Assembly (NCBI GenBank): GCA_002633005.1
Contig: NMRA01000599.1
Span: 27,954-91,953 of the forward strand
DNA from: Phoronis australis
Taxonomy: Eukaryota > Phoronida > Phoronidae
Length of the DNA: 64,000 nucleotides
Direction of reading: 5' to 3'
Part shown: positions 1 to 13,400 of the stretch, piece by piece
Layout of the letters: each line of letters begins with the position of its first letter
Position numbering within the stretch: the stretch's first letter is position 1
Notes under the pieces: model-generated
What the model saw: only the letters and a program-made list of their open reading frames with translations
The model's database searches: none
What the model was told of the DNA's origin: nothing
Made by a program: the position numbers and the translations under genes

Positions 1-1290
1 TGGTCAAAAATAGAATTGTTTTATTCTTGGTCTTGCTACAACACCAATATCAGCTGGTACATCACTCTCGATTGCCCGGTTACGCAATGCTTGTTGACAG
101 GGTTAGATTAGAGCTAGTGTCCTTGTATATAAGCTCCGCCCCAGTTGTCAATCACTGAGCTGGTGAGCACTCAAGCCATATGACTTACTGAGGCTTGGTC
201 AAATATAGCTAAAAAAACAACTTTGGATTTTCAGAATGATTTTATTTTTCTTCAGTATACTGTGCATCAAGAATTAAAGATTAGGATGATATGAAAATGT
301 AAAAAACAGTCAAAATTAATTTTTTTGTGTATCCACCTACCTTAAGACCGAGATCATAAAAATTCAAGGTTTGTCAACGGCTATGAGACATTGTTGACTT
401 TTCTCGGTATATTTGCCTCTTAACAAGGGTGCAAACTGACATTGCACTAAAATTAATGAATTTGACGTCATGAAGCTAATTGACACTGCTGTGTCAATTC
501 ATCTCTCATTTTTGCGTTGGCAAATCGTTTATATGACAACTCAAGTCTAAACAGAAAGTGGTGTTAAAGTGAAGCGATCATCTTGATTGCAATTGGCTTT
601 TGTAGCACACAACACGTGACTATTGCTCTCTTGGGTATTTGTCTTCTAATCCACGATTTCTGTCTCTTCACCGTGTCTAACGTCTCTATTGGACTGATAG
701 TTAAGGGGAATTTATTGAAAATTTATATGGACTATGGTTGCCCCCTAGTATAGGCCCACTTCACAAACCTCATAACTACACACGGCAACTTGCGACTGGT
801 ATTGTAAGTTAAGTCTTGCTACTTAATTCTGTGTGGAGGCATAGTTAGCGTGAATGAGTGGAAATGTGTTTGATTGCGAAATATTGTCAATATTCCACCT
901 TCATCAGTTCCTAATAAAATACTCTAAAACAGGGCACTCCACCACACAAAATGTGTTTCGAACCTTTCTGCACCACAGCAATTCCACCCCTTTACTGGCT
1001 ATATTCAAGGGGGTGGTTAAAAACTGTTGTTATCCGTTTCAACGAGGTTGGCTATCGCTTTGGAAACTGAGACACTTCAGCTCAATTCCAGGATAACTTT
1101 AAAGTTGTTGTGATAGAAACCAAAAGAAAATTTGAGACTAATTAGTTTCCACGTTTTATCTGAAAGCAGGAAGGAATTGCAGTGTCATCTGTCCAACACC
1201 TTGCTAACATCTCTCCGTGTCAACTAGGCCTTTCTGTAGACTGGAATTACTTAGATGTCTGCATTTAAAACTGGGTATTGTTTTGTTTAG
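1..1290. other. Intronic or upstream sequence of SPEN
   Basis: I find no RRM1-like coding sequence (the domain that precedes RRM2 in SPEN), no start codon in a continuing frame, and no transposon ends. It is most simply read as the 3' part of an intron ending in the pyrimidine-rich acceptor TTTTGTTTAG at 1281-1290. Confidence 0.6.
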
Positions 1291-1415
1291 TCGTAGTAGC
1301 AGCAAGACGAGCAAGGCCAGTACTAACAAGTCGAGCGGTGTCCAGCGTACAGAGGCGAGCACGGAGAGACAGAACCTAGGCGTTATCATCACTGGGCTTC
1401 CTGTAAGATCTACAG
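1291..1415 (+). CDS. SPEN: SPEN exon: Ser-rich linker and start of RRM2
   Basis: Acceptor TTTTGTTTAG precedes it and donor ACAG|GTAAG follows. The reading frame gives a Ser/Lys/Thr-rich linker, then LGVIITGLPVRST, the first beta strand (RNP2) of SPEN RRM2. It ends in phase 1 and joins the next exon to complete STDTSLRDGLFHE, a SPEN hallmark. The exact 5' edge is less certain than the 3' edge because the upstream exon is not visible. Confidence 0.88.
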
Positions 1416-4400
1416 GTAAGGCCAACTTTTTGTCCACTACCTGCTTATTGCACTCCAGTGTATCGCTGGCATTGGCAGGGCTTTGTGTTGAAACTGGTGT
1501 CGGGTGAGCAGTTGGATTTGTGCGAGGATGAAAATTATGTTTAGTAGCTAGTAATCGATGGGTGCAGTTACGTTACAATTGGGGTAAAACTTGCCAGCTG
1601 GAGTGTCTAGTGTTGTTATCAAGAGTATGAAGTGACACAAATTTGCATGACGCGTTTCTGTGCACAGTGCCACCGGGATTATCTTTACGTTGTGTGCACT
1701 GGGTAAGCTTTTTATCTTGCTTTGCTTTATTCAGAAAATGGTGTGATGCGCATGTTTTGAAAAGTACTGAGGGAAGTGCCCGTCAGCAGGGACATGGGAA
1801 TTCCCGTTTACGTCACATAAAACGCTCGCAGATCTGCCGACAGGGAATTAAATGAAAATATCAGACCCCTGTTGATTTTCTAAAAGAATTTGTTACGCTG
1901 TCTCAGAACGCTACGAAAATGAGCTTGCAAAGATGGTAAATAATTTTGCAATTAGTGGTATAAAGGAATGGTCCCGTAGCAGGGCTATGAGAAAGTTAGG
2001 CAACCAGCCTGCACCCCTCTAATGTTGTATTTGCCACAGTTACTCCAGTAATAGTCACCATGGGGTCCCAGATTTTGAGAACCAGTTTGGTGCTTGTTAC
2101 TCAGTGGATAGAACTGGTTTTCAAAATGCTGGTCCCCTGTGAGTGAACTACGGACGAAACTTGAGAGTAGCTGCGTGGCACGCTTGTTAGAGGCAGGTGA
2201 TCTCGACCGCTTCATTCCTCTCAAATAGTACAGCCAACTCAGCTCAGACAAACTCTGTAACGAGAAATCATTAAAGCAGAAGTCTGGTCTTATTAACTCT
2301 TGTTCTTGAGACTGATTGTTTTTCGCGTTGAATAACATCTCTCCAAATAGACCACATCTCCGATTAAATTTGCTTATTGATTAGTTGTCAGTCTGTGATT
2401 AACCAGTTCTTCTTTTGATCCTTGTTGATTGCAACACCGCTGGGGAAGATTTACAACAGAACTCAAATTTTGCATTTCCTTAACCTTTGACCAGTTGCGA
2501 AAGTCATGGCCTTCCTCTAAGTAGTCAGATGCTGAAATGCGAAAGGTCAACCAGCATTTTTAAACAAAGTTGTTTTATGTTGTTTAACCTTTTCATGGTT
2601 CCTCTGAGTCGCGCGAACTATGAGAAAAATGCACAGTACGTAGTGTCAGTTGGTCATCCTAGGCAAGCGTCTGAGGGACATGTAAAAAGTGACCCATTAC
2701 TGAACGTTAACTCATAACACGAATGCTTAAAAGTGAAAATTCTTAAAATTTGAGCTCGGGCAATAACTGAAGTGGATTCGGTGTGAATGTGTGACCCTTG
2801 TCACATCAATATGTTCTCGTCACCTTTATGGATATTTATTCAATTAATGAATAGTACGTATCTGCTTCAAACCTACCATCTTGCCGTCACGTGACGTTGT
2901 ACGTTCCAGACACCAGTTTGCGGGATGGCCTGTTTCATGAGTACAAAAAACATGGCAAGGTCACCACAGTCGTCGTTGAAGGCAACGCCAGCGAACGTTG
3001 CGCTATAGTCAGCTTTAAAAAGTAAGTAGAAATGTAGTGTTCCTTGCCGTTTTCAACTTTTTTTCTTGTGTGACGTGGCTGTCCAGTCTTTTCCTTAAAA
3101 ATGATTTGCAGGTTTGTGTTTAGTCATTATTTTGAGCCAACGGGTAGCCACAGTGATCAAATTCTGAATTTTCATTTCAAGTTAGAACTTCTCAGAGTAT
3201 TGCTACATGTATTTTATCTCCATACCTCTACATAACAGCCCAATCCTTCAGCTCGCCCTTGGTCATTGTGGTGTTTGTTGGGGTCTGAAAAACAATGTAT
3301 TGACATCTGTAAAGGCTAGTAATAATGAACTGAAATTCTTTTCTCACGAAATTTAGAATATATTAATGCCCATAATTGAGTTGATTTTCTGAACGACTTT
3401 ATATTTAAGAGTTTGGATGTCCTATGAGCTGAGTTAATTTGTATGTGACCTTTTAGACGTAGCTGTTCAACAGTTAAAATTTTCGTGCCCTGCTTGTAGT
3501 AAAGAAAACAGTTGAACGAAACACTGATTAAATAGTTGTACGTAGAACTTGGCTGTGTGTAAAACATGCCGACTGACCTTTAGTTCGAACCTTTTTCAAG
3601 TCAAAACTCTAGTTTTAAGGGTGGTAACTATTTTTCAGTTGTGTAGTATGTTTACACAGGTGAATAGATGTCTGGTGGAAAGTGGTGTTTTTTACTTCAC
3701 ACCTTTGAAAAGGTCACTTCCTCGGGAGTAAATGCCACTTGTGGACGGTTTGAACTTTGGGTTTTGCAGAAACTCAATCTGGTTATTGCCAGCTACATTC
3801 GCCATTCATCAGGCTGACCTTCATCCATGTACTTTTGTGTTCCCTTGGGTGCTTGTCATTGGGTGTTTTGTCGTATTGTTGACAACTTGGCTTGAGAAGT
3901 GAAGGGTTTTGAGAGCAGCTGATTGAAATTGGTGGTTAACAAAGGCCCTAATTACCATACTAATTACTTCACCTTGTCAGTTCCACTTTTAATTAAGGTT
4001 GGATATAAGGATTTGAAAATCGTTTCCCTTCCGATATCGACACTGCCCACTGATGCTCATTTGATACCGATAACGAGTACTAGGATCACTTAAACGAATT
4101 TACAAACGCGGAATTTGTTTGCTGTTTTGATTAACTGTTTTCAAATGTGGCACCTAGTGATGTTCTTTTATTTCTCTTGTTTGTCAGTCTTAACTCGAAA
4201 CTGTGAATTTTAATATAAAATCATGCAAATTTGTCATTTCCTTATTTTAAGAAATACCATTGTTTTCACGGCCAAAAAACGTGTTTGGGATTCGTTTTGG
4301 ATGGGATAGACTTCTGGAGCTATAAAACAACAAAATTCATTGTGTTTTTGTGGTTTTATTACAAATCACCTATTGTCGCCGTTGCTAGACATGTGCTGAA

Positions 4401-7400
4401 ATCAAAGCTGGTGACTTTACCAGTTGAGTACGCTTCAGTACTCAGCCATTTAACAAGTAAGGTTGAGCTCCACCAGCAGACTGGGGTTGCATGTTTGTTT
4501 CTACGATGACACTGATGTCAGAAAATCAATTTTCTTACCAATACCGTCTCATTAAGGGAGGCAAAAAGCTTCTAGACTTTCAATTGTCTGTCATTTTTCC
4601 AACAACATGAGTCAACAGCAGGTCACGTGTTATGCTGGCATTTCCTCCGGGAGTCGTATTAAGCATGATAAGTATATGATAATTACATACTCTTCACAGT
4701 AATGCGAAAATAAAACAAAACTTTTGCAAATTCGTGTATTGTTTTTCTTACATTACTTGAGTTCATTTTGTCTTGGAAAGTTAGCCGACAGGCAGTGACC
4801 TCAATGTAAACAGAAGTGATGACAGTGTGTCCGAAAGGGAAAATACAACACAAAATATTTATCAGCCACATTTTGAGTTTCCATGGTGTCAGTTGAAGCA
4901 CCATGTAATTGTCGTCTGGATGCTACAGATATTTTTAGTTTCCGTATTCAGTTTGGAAGCTATCCCCAACCCTACTCTTAATCGCGTAGCTAATTATTGA
5001 GTTGCCTCACTGAAACGTGCCTAAAGCTATTTATACCTGACGTAAATCCAGTAAGGTTGTTATATCTAAAACTAATTACATGTGCCTTTCTGGAAGCATA
5101 CTTTGAAATTAATAATATGTTTTTTTCATCTTAGTACAGTTCAGATTTCATACTTCGCAGGCTGTGTGAGCGGGCAGTTTACTCTACCAGTAAATATACA
5201 ACACTCACGCAAGATTATCTTAATAAAATGTACCACCGCAATAGCAACCATTATGTTGTCGAGATTATGACTGACCTTCTCGTCAAGTCCCTGTATTTAG
5301 CTAAATGTCAACAAAACATAATAAAGGTGTATTTTTCTTGAATCCTTTTGGAATTTAATTTTTACTGTTATATCGGTCTCCCCGTGTCGTTATAGTAAAA
5401 TTTAGCAAAAAGGAAAGGTATATTCACAACAAAACGGCAGTATCAAGAATATGTTTAAATTTCATTTAATATAAATGTTAAAGAGGTAATCTACTGTTTT
5501 CTAAACTATTGTTTCATTTTTTCATACATTTTTTTTGAAAAATCGTATTCTTGTAGCCCTCATGGGAAAGCTTAACTTCAGCGGAATTTTGTTATTTTAG
5601 ATTTATTGGGCTAAGCAGGAAGTCCTAGCAAAGCCTTAGCAAAACGCGTGTTTCATCACTCAAATGTAGGCCCATCTGAATGTTTTTCTAGTGTCCAACA
5701 TAATCTTAAGGTAGGCCGAGCAAAACTCAAACACTTCCAAAATATATTCATGGTTTTGCTAATAACCGATTGCACTGTGGTTTTTACTTAGCACCTATAC
5801 CGAGAGCCTGAAAATGGAAATGGCCTTGATCAAGAATAAGACTATTATGTGATTTGTTTATGATAATACCAGTAATCTTATTTTGTTATGAACTCTTGCG
5901 TGCAGCCTGTCATTTGCAAATCAAAGAGATTTTTTTAATATGTATCAATTCAGTTTATCTGGTGATAATGCCAACTCATCAATTAGGTTTTATTATAGGC
6001 AGCCTTGTGATTTTTGCAGATACTTTGTTATGATTCTATGAAGTTACTGGTTCATACATATGAACTGTGCTACAAGTCAAACCTGGGGACTTTTCTTTCT
6101 GAGAAATGTTTACTGTAACCATAATTTGCCTGTGACCAAATCAGCTACTACACAATGCATTTGACCTAGAGCCATGTTTAAAATGAGATTTTTTCAGTTG
6201 TGCAAGACAAAATTATCGAAATTGTATTACAAAGTGATACTCATTTTTATTCTTTTGCTGAAAAAATGACCGAGAAATGCTCATCAAGTGAAAATAATTT
6301 GTAACTGTTGTGTTAGTGAAATAACACAAAGAAAGATTAAGTGTTGAAAACTTGATGTGCAATTTGCATTTGTATTTTGTTCTGGGAGAAATGGAGGACC
6401 CCCCAGAATAGAATACTATTTTAAACAAACGAACGTTATAAACCATGTGTAGTGCGATGCCATCTGACTAACTATGATTTGCTGCAACCGCAGTATGCAC
6501 CCAAAAACCAATGTGGTCATACTACTCGTTCTGTTGAATACTAGACAAGATAAACTTGTGGTCGTCACTTATGCGTATTACTTTTTACTAAAAATTGAAT
6601 TATCGTCAGGGTGTGTGTCTTTCTGGTTAAATTCCCATATGCTCACTCTTCTTCTTGATGTCCGTCTGTGGTGACTGGTGAAGCCTGCGTGTCTTTTGTG
6701 GTTCACCTTGGGTTCACTGTCGTGCGCGTCTGGCTTATTTTGCCCTCTTTGTCCCACGAGACATTCTTTGAAAGTTTTAATGATCTGCATTGCAGTAATA
6801 GGGAACATTGACCTGGGCTGTTGAGATTTCTTTTGGAATTGCTTTCATTTGTTAATCGTGAAGTTTTCATTTCAGACCGGAGGATGCTGAGAAAGCACTA
6901 GAGGCCTCACAAGGGAAGTTATTCTTTGGTACTAAAATCATCGTAAAGTCTCACGAGGGATTTGGTAAGTAAATTGTTTCGGCTGTTATCTGAAATGGAG
7001 TCCTCTATTTTCCAATGCCAGGCTAAGAGGGAGTTCTCTTTGCTTGGACCTGGTAATTTTTTTACCCGTTAAGCGCACGGTGTCAGAGACCAGTAAAGTC
7101 TTTTTTTTCAAAACGTTCTATGAAAACAAATATTTTGGAAAGTTTCCTATATTAGCATAAAGCATGCCATGCAGGTAGTTGAAGCAGTGTCTGGAGGTAG
7201 GTAGTCGGCTTTCTGAAAATAGAAAAATGTAATTTTTGCAAATTTGTGTGCGAAGTAAGTGATGCAAGAATTACTACAGTTTGAACTTCAACCCGTAAAA
7301 TTAAGATGTCCAATCGTGATCAAACCACCTTCTGCTCGGAAGTTGTCTTGTTTCTTCCAGGAGTAAGTATACTTTGAGAAGTCATGCTCACTTCCCAAAC

Positions 7401-10400
7401 ATTGTCTCATCACAATGTCGCCATAGTAACTATTGGCATTCGCAGTGTATATAAATGGTGTTTTCTGCACTGATAGGTTTTGAACAGTACGTTTCTCTGC
7501 AGAATTGGCGCAGCGACAACCCGATCCAAACAAATTACTCCTGTTGTCAGCTGAACAACAGCAGGAGTTTCGGGACGGAACAAAACTTTTGCACTGCAGT
7601 GTGAAGAGAGAATGTTGTGTTGGTATAGTTGGCAGTGGTCTCCGTAGGAATGGTTGTGAGCATGCATGTTGTAATTTGGGATCCATTGTATACAGATCCA
7701 ATACACAGAAATTGGCGGCAGTCTTCATTATTAAAAAAGGTTCCTGTGTGCAGGCAATGACGGCAGCATTTATGTAATTATAGTGGTGTCTGTTTTGCAG
7801 TAACGTGTTGTTGTTGGTAGACCGCAGCAAATTAGGCAGTCATACGTTTTACTCAGCTGACAACTGCGCAAGTCCATGAACAATGAGGCTTTCTATTCCT
7901 AACAAATTCTGAGCAGTTTTGACTTACGGAATGAAAATGGCAAATTTCTCGCATAAGTCAGCACGCTTGTGTTGCTGATCAGTCACTTCAGTGGTGGCCA
8001 TTATGCCATTGTACAGTTCTAGTTAAGTTGCGAATTTGCTTGTCAAGCACCCACCACCTCACACACACGTTGTTCTGTGGGACATTGTGATGTCACCAAA
8101 CTCTTCCTTGGCAAGGCATCCTTGGGTTGTTTTTGTTTGCAAAATGATGTTGGCGCACACATAACAGCATCATGTGGCCACCATCAGTACTGTGTTGTTT
8201 CTATTTGACAGAAGTGGACGACAAGGACGATGAGGAGCCCCAGCAGGACATGGACCAGTTCCACCCGAAGGCGACACGCACGCTCTTTGTGGGTCAACTG
8301 GACAAGGATGTATCACAGCAGGCACTGAGGGACATCTTCAAGCCTTATGGGGAGATACTGGTGCGTACCCAGATACACAGTAGAGTTTTCATGTAGAAAC
8401 CCAGTGCATTTATTTGTAAAAGTGCATTTTTTGTGACCAAAATACACATTTGACCACATACTGGGCGGAACTGGACATACGCACAGGCGTATCAGTGGCG
8501 TAATCGAGGTGGACTGCAGATTTCTTAGGCCATTCTCGTCAATAACGGTAAGAGACAATGGTTGTGTTCTAAAAAGATTGAAATGAAGATTGTTTTGGTG
8601 TCCATTCCGTGTGAAAGTGGGTAAAAATTTGGAATTTCAACAGTTTGAAGTGTTTGTCTCCAGGCTTATTTTTTGTAAATTTTCGTTGCGTGTCTGTCTA
8701 CTGGGTGTATATCTGAATGGGTTTAAGTACAGCCACCTCTTGTTCTAGGCATACGTACAAACGCACCGTGTTTTGTTTGTAGTTAGGACGCACCGTGTTT
8801 TGTTTGTAGTTAGGGTGTGTCACAGCTGGCACTAACACAGATGTGATCTTCTAGCATGTTGGGGAGATACTTGTGTGCAAATGTGTTTGTTATACACATA
8901 CATACCTACATATTCACCTGTAATTAGGGTGTAGGTGCTTGGGGGACATCTTAAGTGTTATATCATACACCGTGTCACTCCTTGTGTCTGTTCCTTTGAT
9001 TGTTTTTATACTTAACGCCCATTACTGGGATTTTCTGCTACCAGATCTAAAAAACGTGACCATAGGCCTAATAATATTTGGATTTTTGTAACATAAATGT
9101 GGTGGAGTTTTAACCTGAGCCACAATTAAAAATTTTCTATGGTTTGTAATTCTAATGTTGCATTTTTCATTCATATGGTACTAGCTGAGAAATGTTATTG
9201 ATAACTTCAGAATGAAGGTTGTAATAGTGCGATACATAGCAATTGAAATGTCGTGAATGTGTTTTTGTTTAGTGAACAAGAGAGAAGCATCCAAACTCAA
9301 TATTGATGTTCAGAGACACTCGCCTATCTGTGCGTAGGTCTGTGCAAATTTCGGAGTTGATGCCCGGTGTTCTTTAGTTTATTTTATATAGTTGCATGGA
9401 TGTGATGAAACTGAGAACCCTAAAATACCAGTTTCTAGTAACTAGTATTCAAACATAACAGCCGGATTAACAGGAATAATTGTTTCACTGTCTGTTACAT
9501 TGTATGTGTTTAAAAATACTGTAAACCACAGAACAGTCATTGTTGTTTGCTGTAGTCTCTTCAGTGATTAAGATGCACATTTATAATCATTTTTAAGCCA
9601 GCCAGATTTGCAACCATAGAAACATTCGTCGTAACATATTTTTTGATCTATTTTCCGTTCACAGGCCCAATTTTCCTACCATTAGCCCGGGCTTATAATT
9701 GAGTAACTAGAAAGGTAAAAATATGCTGTTTTCCAAATCTACCTCCCGTGGTTCACTATTGCATGACCTTTACCCTCTCCATTCCGTAGGACATCGACAT
9801 TAAGAAGCAGGGTGCTGTGTCTGCCTACGCGTTTGTTCAGTACACAGAAATAACGAGCGTGGTACGTGCCCTCAAGGCGATGGAGGGACAACATATTGGT
9901 GCTAACAAAATTAAGGTGAGTTCAGGCGTCAACCACTCAAGTTGCGAAACGGCAATGGCTAGACAACTGCTCGTCGCACAGGTTTTGTTGAATGACATGT
10001 TCGACGTCGTGCAGCTATTAGCTAAAGACAAAGCTTCTTCGAGTTAGCTAAAATATCTTTGGATGAAAATTCGACTTCATTTTGGGCGTATTTTGCTGTC
10101 ATCGTGCAACAAGTGACGAGATTCTGAGCTATCGAGCAGTGTAATGGAGAATGACAATTTTGGCAATTCTTTTTGTGAGAATTTGAGGAGACTTTATCGT
10201 ATTTAGTGGATGAAATGTCAAGCCTCGATCAATACCACCTTAAAATTGCCCGTGTTTCCTCTGCAATTCATATTCGTGTTTTTTTAATGTTTATAATACA
10301 AGTTTGTTCGCTGGGCATTACGAGTTCATTGATTGATTCTGAGGCTGTGAACTAACTTTATAAGTAACCCTAGGAAATATGGGAAGATCACATCTCAGGA

Positions 10401-13400
10401 ATGGCAGATTGGATTCAAATGACTCTTTCAGATAGTATGTTAGGTGAACTGAAAGCTCTACAAGGAATCTTGAATGATTCAGGTGCTTTGCGTGTCCCCA
10501 TTTTACCTAAGCGTGTACACTTGGTCTTGGCTTCCTCGGCCGCTGGTTAACATTTCATTTATGAAGTTGTTGAAAGACACTTTTGAACTTGAGTGTGAAC
10601 TACAGTTACATATATGTCAATCATTTAGGAATTTTCGCTTTTATAAAACATGGAGCACCCCTTCAATAGAATGTGGTACAATCTGGCTTATAGCCTTCTC
10701 TGAAACGGGCACAGTTTGCCAACGAGCACATTTCGTTCATTTCATTGGACAGGGATATCTGCTTGGTTTTTCAGCTTGGTTTTGGCAAGAGCATGCCAAC
10801 TAACTGTGTGTGGTTAGATGACCTAGCCGAGTCAGTGAACGAGAAATTCCTCTGCCACCAGTTTGGTCGCTTTGGGCCGGTGCAGGACGCAGTAATTGAC
10901 AAGAAGCTGCGCCGGGCACTCATCTACTTCGATGTACTCGACCTGGCGCAGGTGGCTGTCACCGAGATGAAAGGACGTGCCTTGGCGGGTAGAAAAGTGC
11001 AGGTACGTAGACAGCTGGTGAACTTGGCCTTTGGATTGAATGCAACTTTTTAGCTATTGGAATGCTCTTAATTTTTTGTGATAAATCACTTGTGGCTAAG
11101 TCAGAAGTCTCAGTTTGTGCTCCTTGAGACTATTTTGGAAGAGTGATGTAATCACAATCCACCAAATTAGAAACTATCTGAGAATACATTCAAAATTTCT
11201 ATACGAATTTTTGTGCCAATGAATTGCAAAGCAAATTTTTGTGACAACGAAATATGAGCACAAGACATAATATGTGACTTAAACAGCTCTTTTGGAATTC
11301 TTTTCCTGGCCAGAAACTGTTCAAACCGGACTGGGTCTTTTTTAAGCAAGCAGGTGTTAAATTTGCTGTCAACTTTGTGTAAAACGTGCGACCTTGGAGG
11401 TTAATCATAATCTTACTGCCTTGTAGATTGACTTTGCTAGCCGTGATTGCCAGTCCAACTTCTTTGATAAAATGGAGCGTACCGGTCAAATCCGGCCAGA
11501 TGACCGGCCGGATGAGCGAATTCGTTCATTCCGTCCGTCCAGTTTTGACTCGTTTGACGACCGGTTCTCTGAAAGGTACGTAGTTGTATATGCAGCTTGC
11601 CAGTTTTAAAGAGTTCCTTCGATGACGTGGACTTTTGATGCTTTATTGTTTCCTATTGGATAAATTGGCTGCCAGTGGTTCTGTGACCTGTGTCACAGCT
11701 GGTGGAAATAAAGTAAAATTTTCAGGAATTGAGTACTACAAGAAAAACAATTGTTGTCAAGCGATCACCTGACTTTATTGTGGGAAACACTGAACCATTT
11801 AAAACCCATGTAATCGTATTTGGAATTTTGTATCATTTTGTAAATATCTTTGCCAGACTTCTGGGCTCAAGACCGTGACCTTTACTCGAGACTAGAAAAA
11901 AAAATTGGGCAGTCACATTCGACGTACACTCAAAGGTGACATGTGAGTGGTTAATTTTCGAATTTAGTCTCTAGTAAAGCTCGCTAGTATCTGAGATGCA
12001 AGTAATGTTTTAGAGGAAGAGTGAATTATTTGTATTATCTCCGTGTTCTTTTTCCATTCAGCGAGGAGTCTCTACTTCCTAACAGGTATCTAGTTCTTGT
12101 GGAGACGCCTGGGCATGCCCGCTGTAGACCATGTTTTGTTATTGCCATCTGTTAAGTTCGCCGTTGTTGTTGCACACGCTCACTTCTAAGACGACTTTGT
12201 TGGATCCCAAAATGTATCATTTCCGCCGCAGTATTCCTGGATTTGGTTTTGCACCTTTTGTGGCTTTGATGCATTGTGAATGGTATTGAAATCTTGAGTT
12301 TACTTGATAGTTTGTTAAGTTGTCCGGTACCAGAGGGCTTTTGAGTGTAACAGGTTGTCTCATTTGGTTAGTCGTTATTTAAAGAACAAGTTACTGTTCA
12401 ACAAATCCAAGCATCAGTTCGTTGTTAGGAACGCTGTGAAGGAAATCGTCTATGCGATTGCAAAAGAGTTTAGTATTATTGTCATTCAATGATCAAAAAG
12501 GAAGTTTGGTCTTCGTCTTGTTGCCTCTGTTATATCTGCATTACATCAATGCTTTTTGAACTGTTCTCCTATATCCAATAGATGGCGCTATTTGATTCTA
12601 GTGAGCCCACCTTGTTATGTAGCCTCAAATCTCTAAATATCTCATCAGTAGCCTCAGTCGGCTAAAATGAAAACGTGCATGCTTGTTTGCTGTTACCTCA
12701 TGTTGTGTTGGCTTACTTAGTTGGTTATTAAGTTTATGTTGTGACACATTTGTCGACCATTGACCACGTTGTGTTACATTGGTAATCGCTGAACACATGA
12801 GTGCCTGTTGCCATTGCTGATAAGTTACAGAAAATCTAAAATTCACAGTTTAACGACATAGTAATGAACACCCCTGGGACCTTCCTTAAGGATATCTCAA
12901 ACGTTATTCACAAAAATTGGCCATTTTTACAATAATTCAAATGTCTAGCAAAATACATTCTCTAGGAACTTCAAATGCAAAATATATACAGCGTAGTGAG
13001 GAAAAAAAATTAGCAGAACCACCTTGGAACTGCACAACTGCATGGAAATTTGTTTACTACTTATCCGAGGTCAAAGGTTATGGGGCTGTCACTCAAATCG
13101 AATGTTCTGCAGGCACAGAGCAGCTCCGTATGTACCCTTGGTGCTTTCATTCACCAAGTTGCCATAATATTGTGTCAATGATATGTACATATGATAGAAA
13201 GATGCCGGGGAAAACGAATCTTTTTCCTCGCTATATGGTCTGTATTTTGTATTTGAGGTTCCCGGATAATGAAGATATGGTATTTTGCTAGACATGCGTG
13301 AAATATTGCAAAAAGGGCCAATTTTTTGAATAAGGTTTGAGATATCCTTAAACAGTTTCTAGCTACCAAAGTTTGCTGTTACCAAATTATGTTATGTGCA

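Noticed and set aside
7288-7830. A 180-codon - strand open frame in a SPEN intron, with an opposing + frame at 7505-7777
   Set aside because: No recognisable domain, no splice signals, unusual composition. Kept only as a weak possible retroelement remnant.
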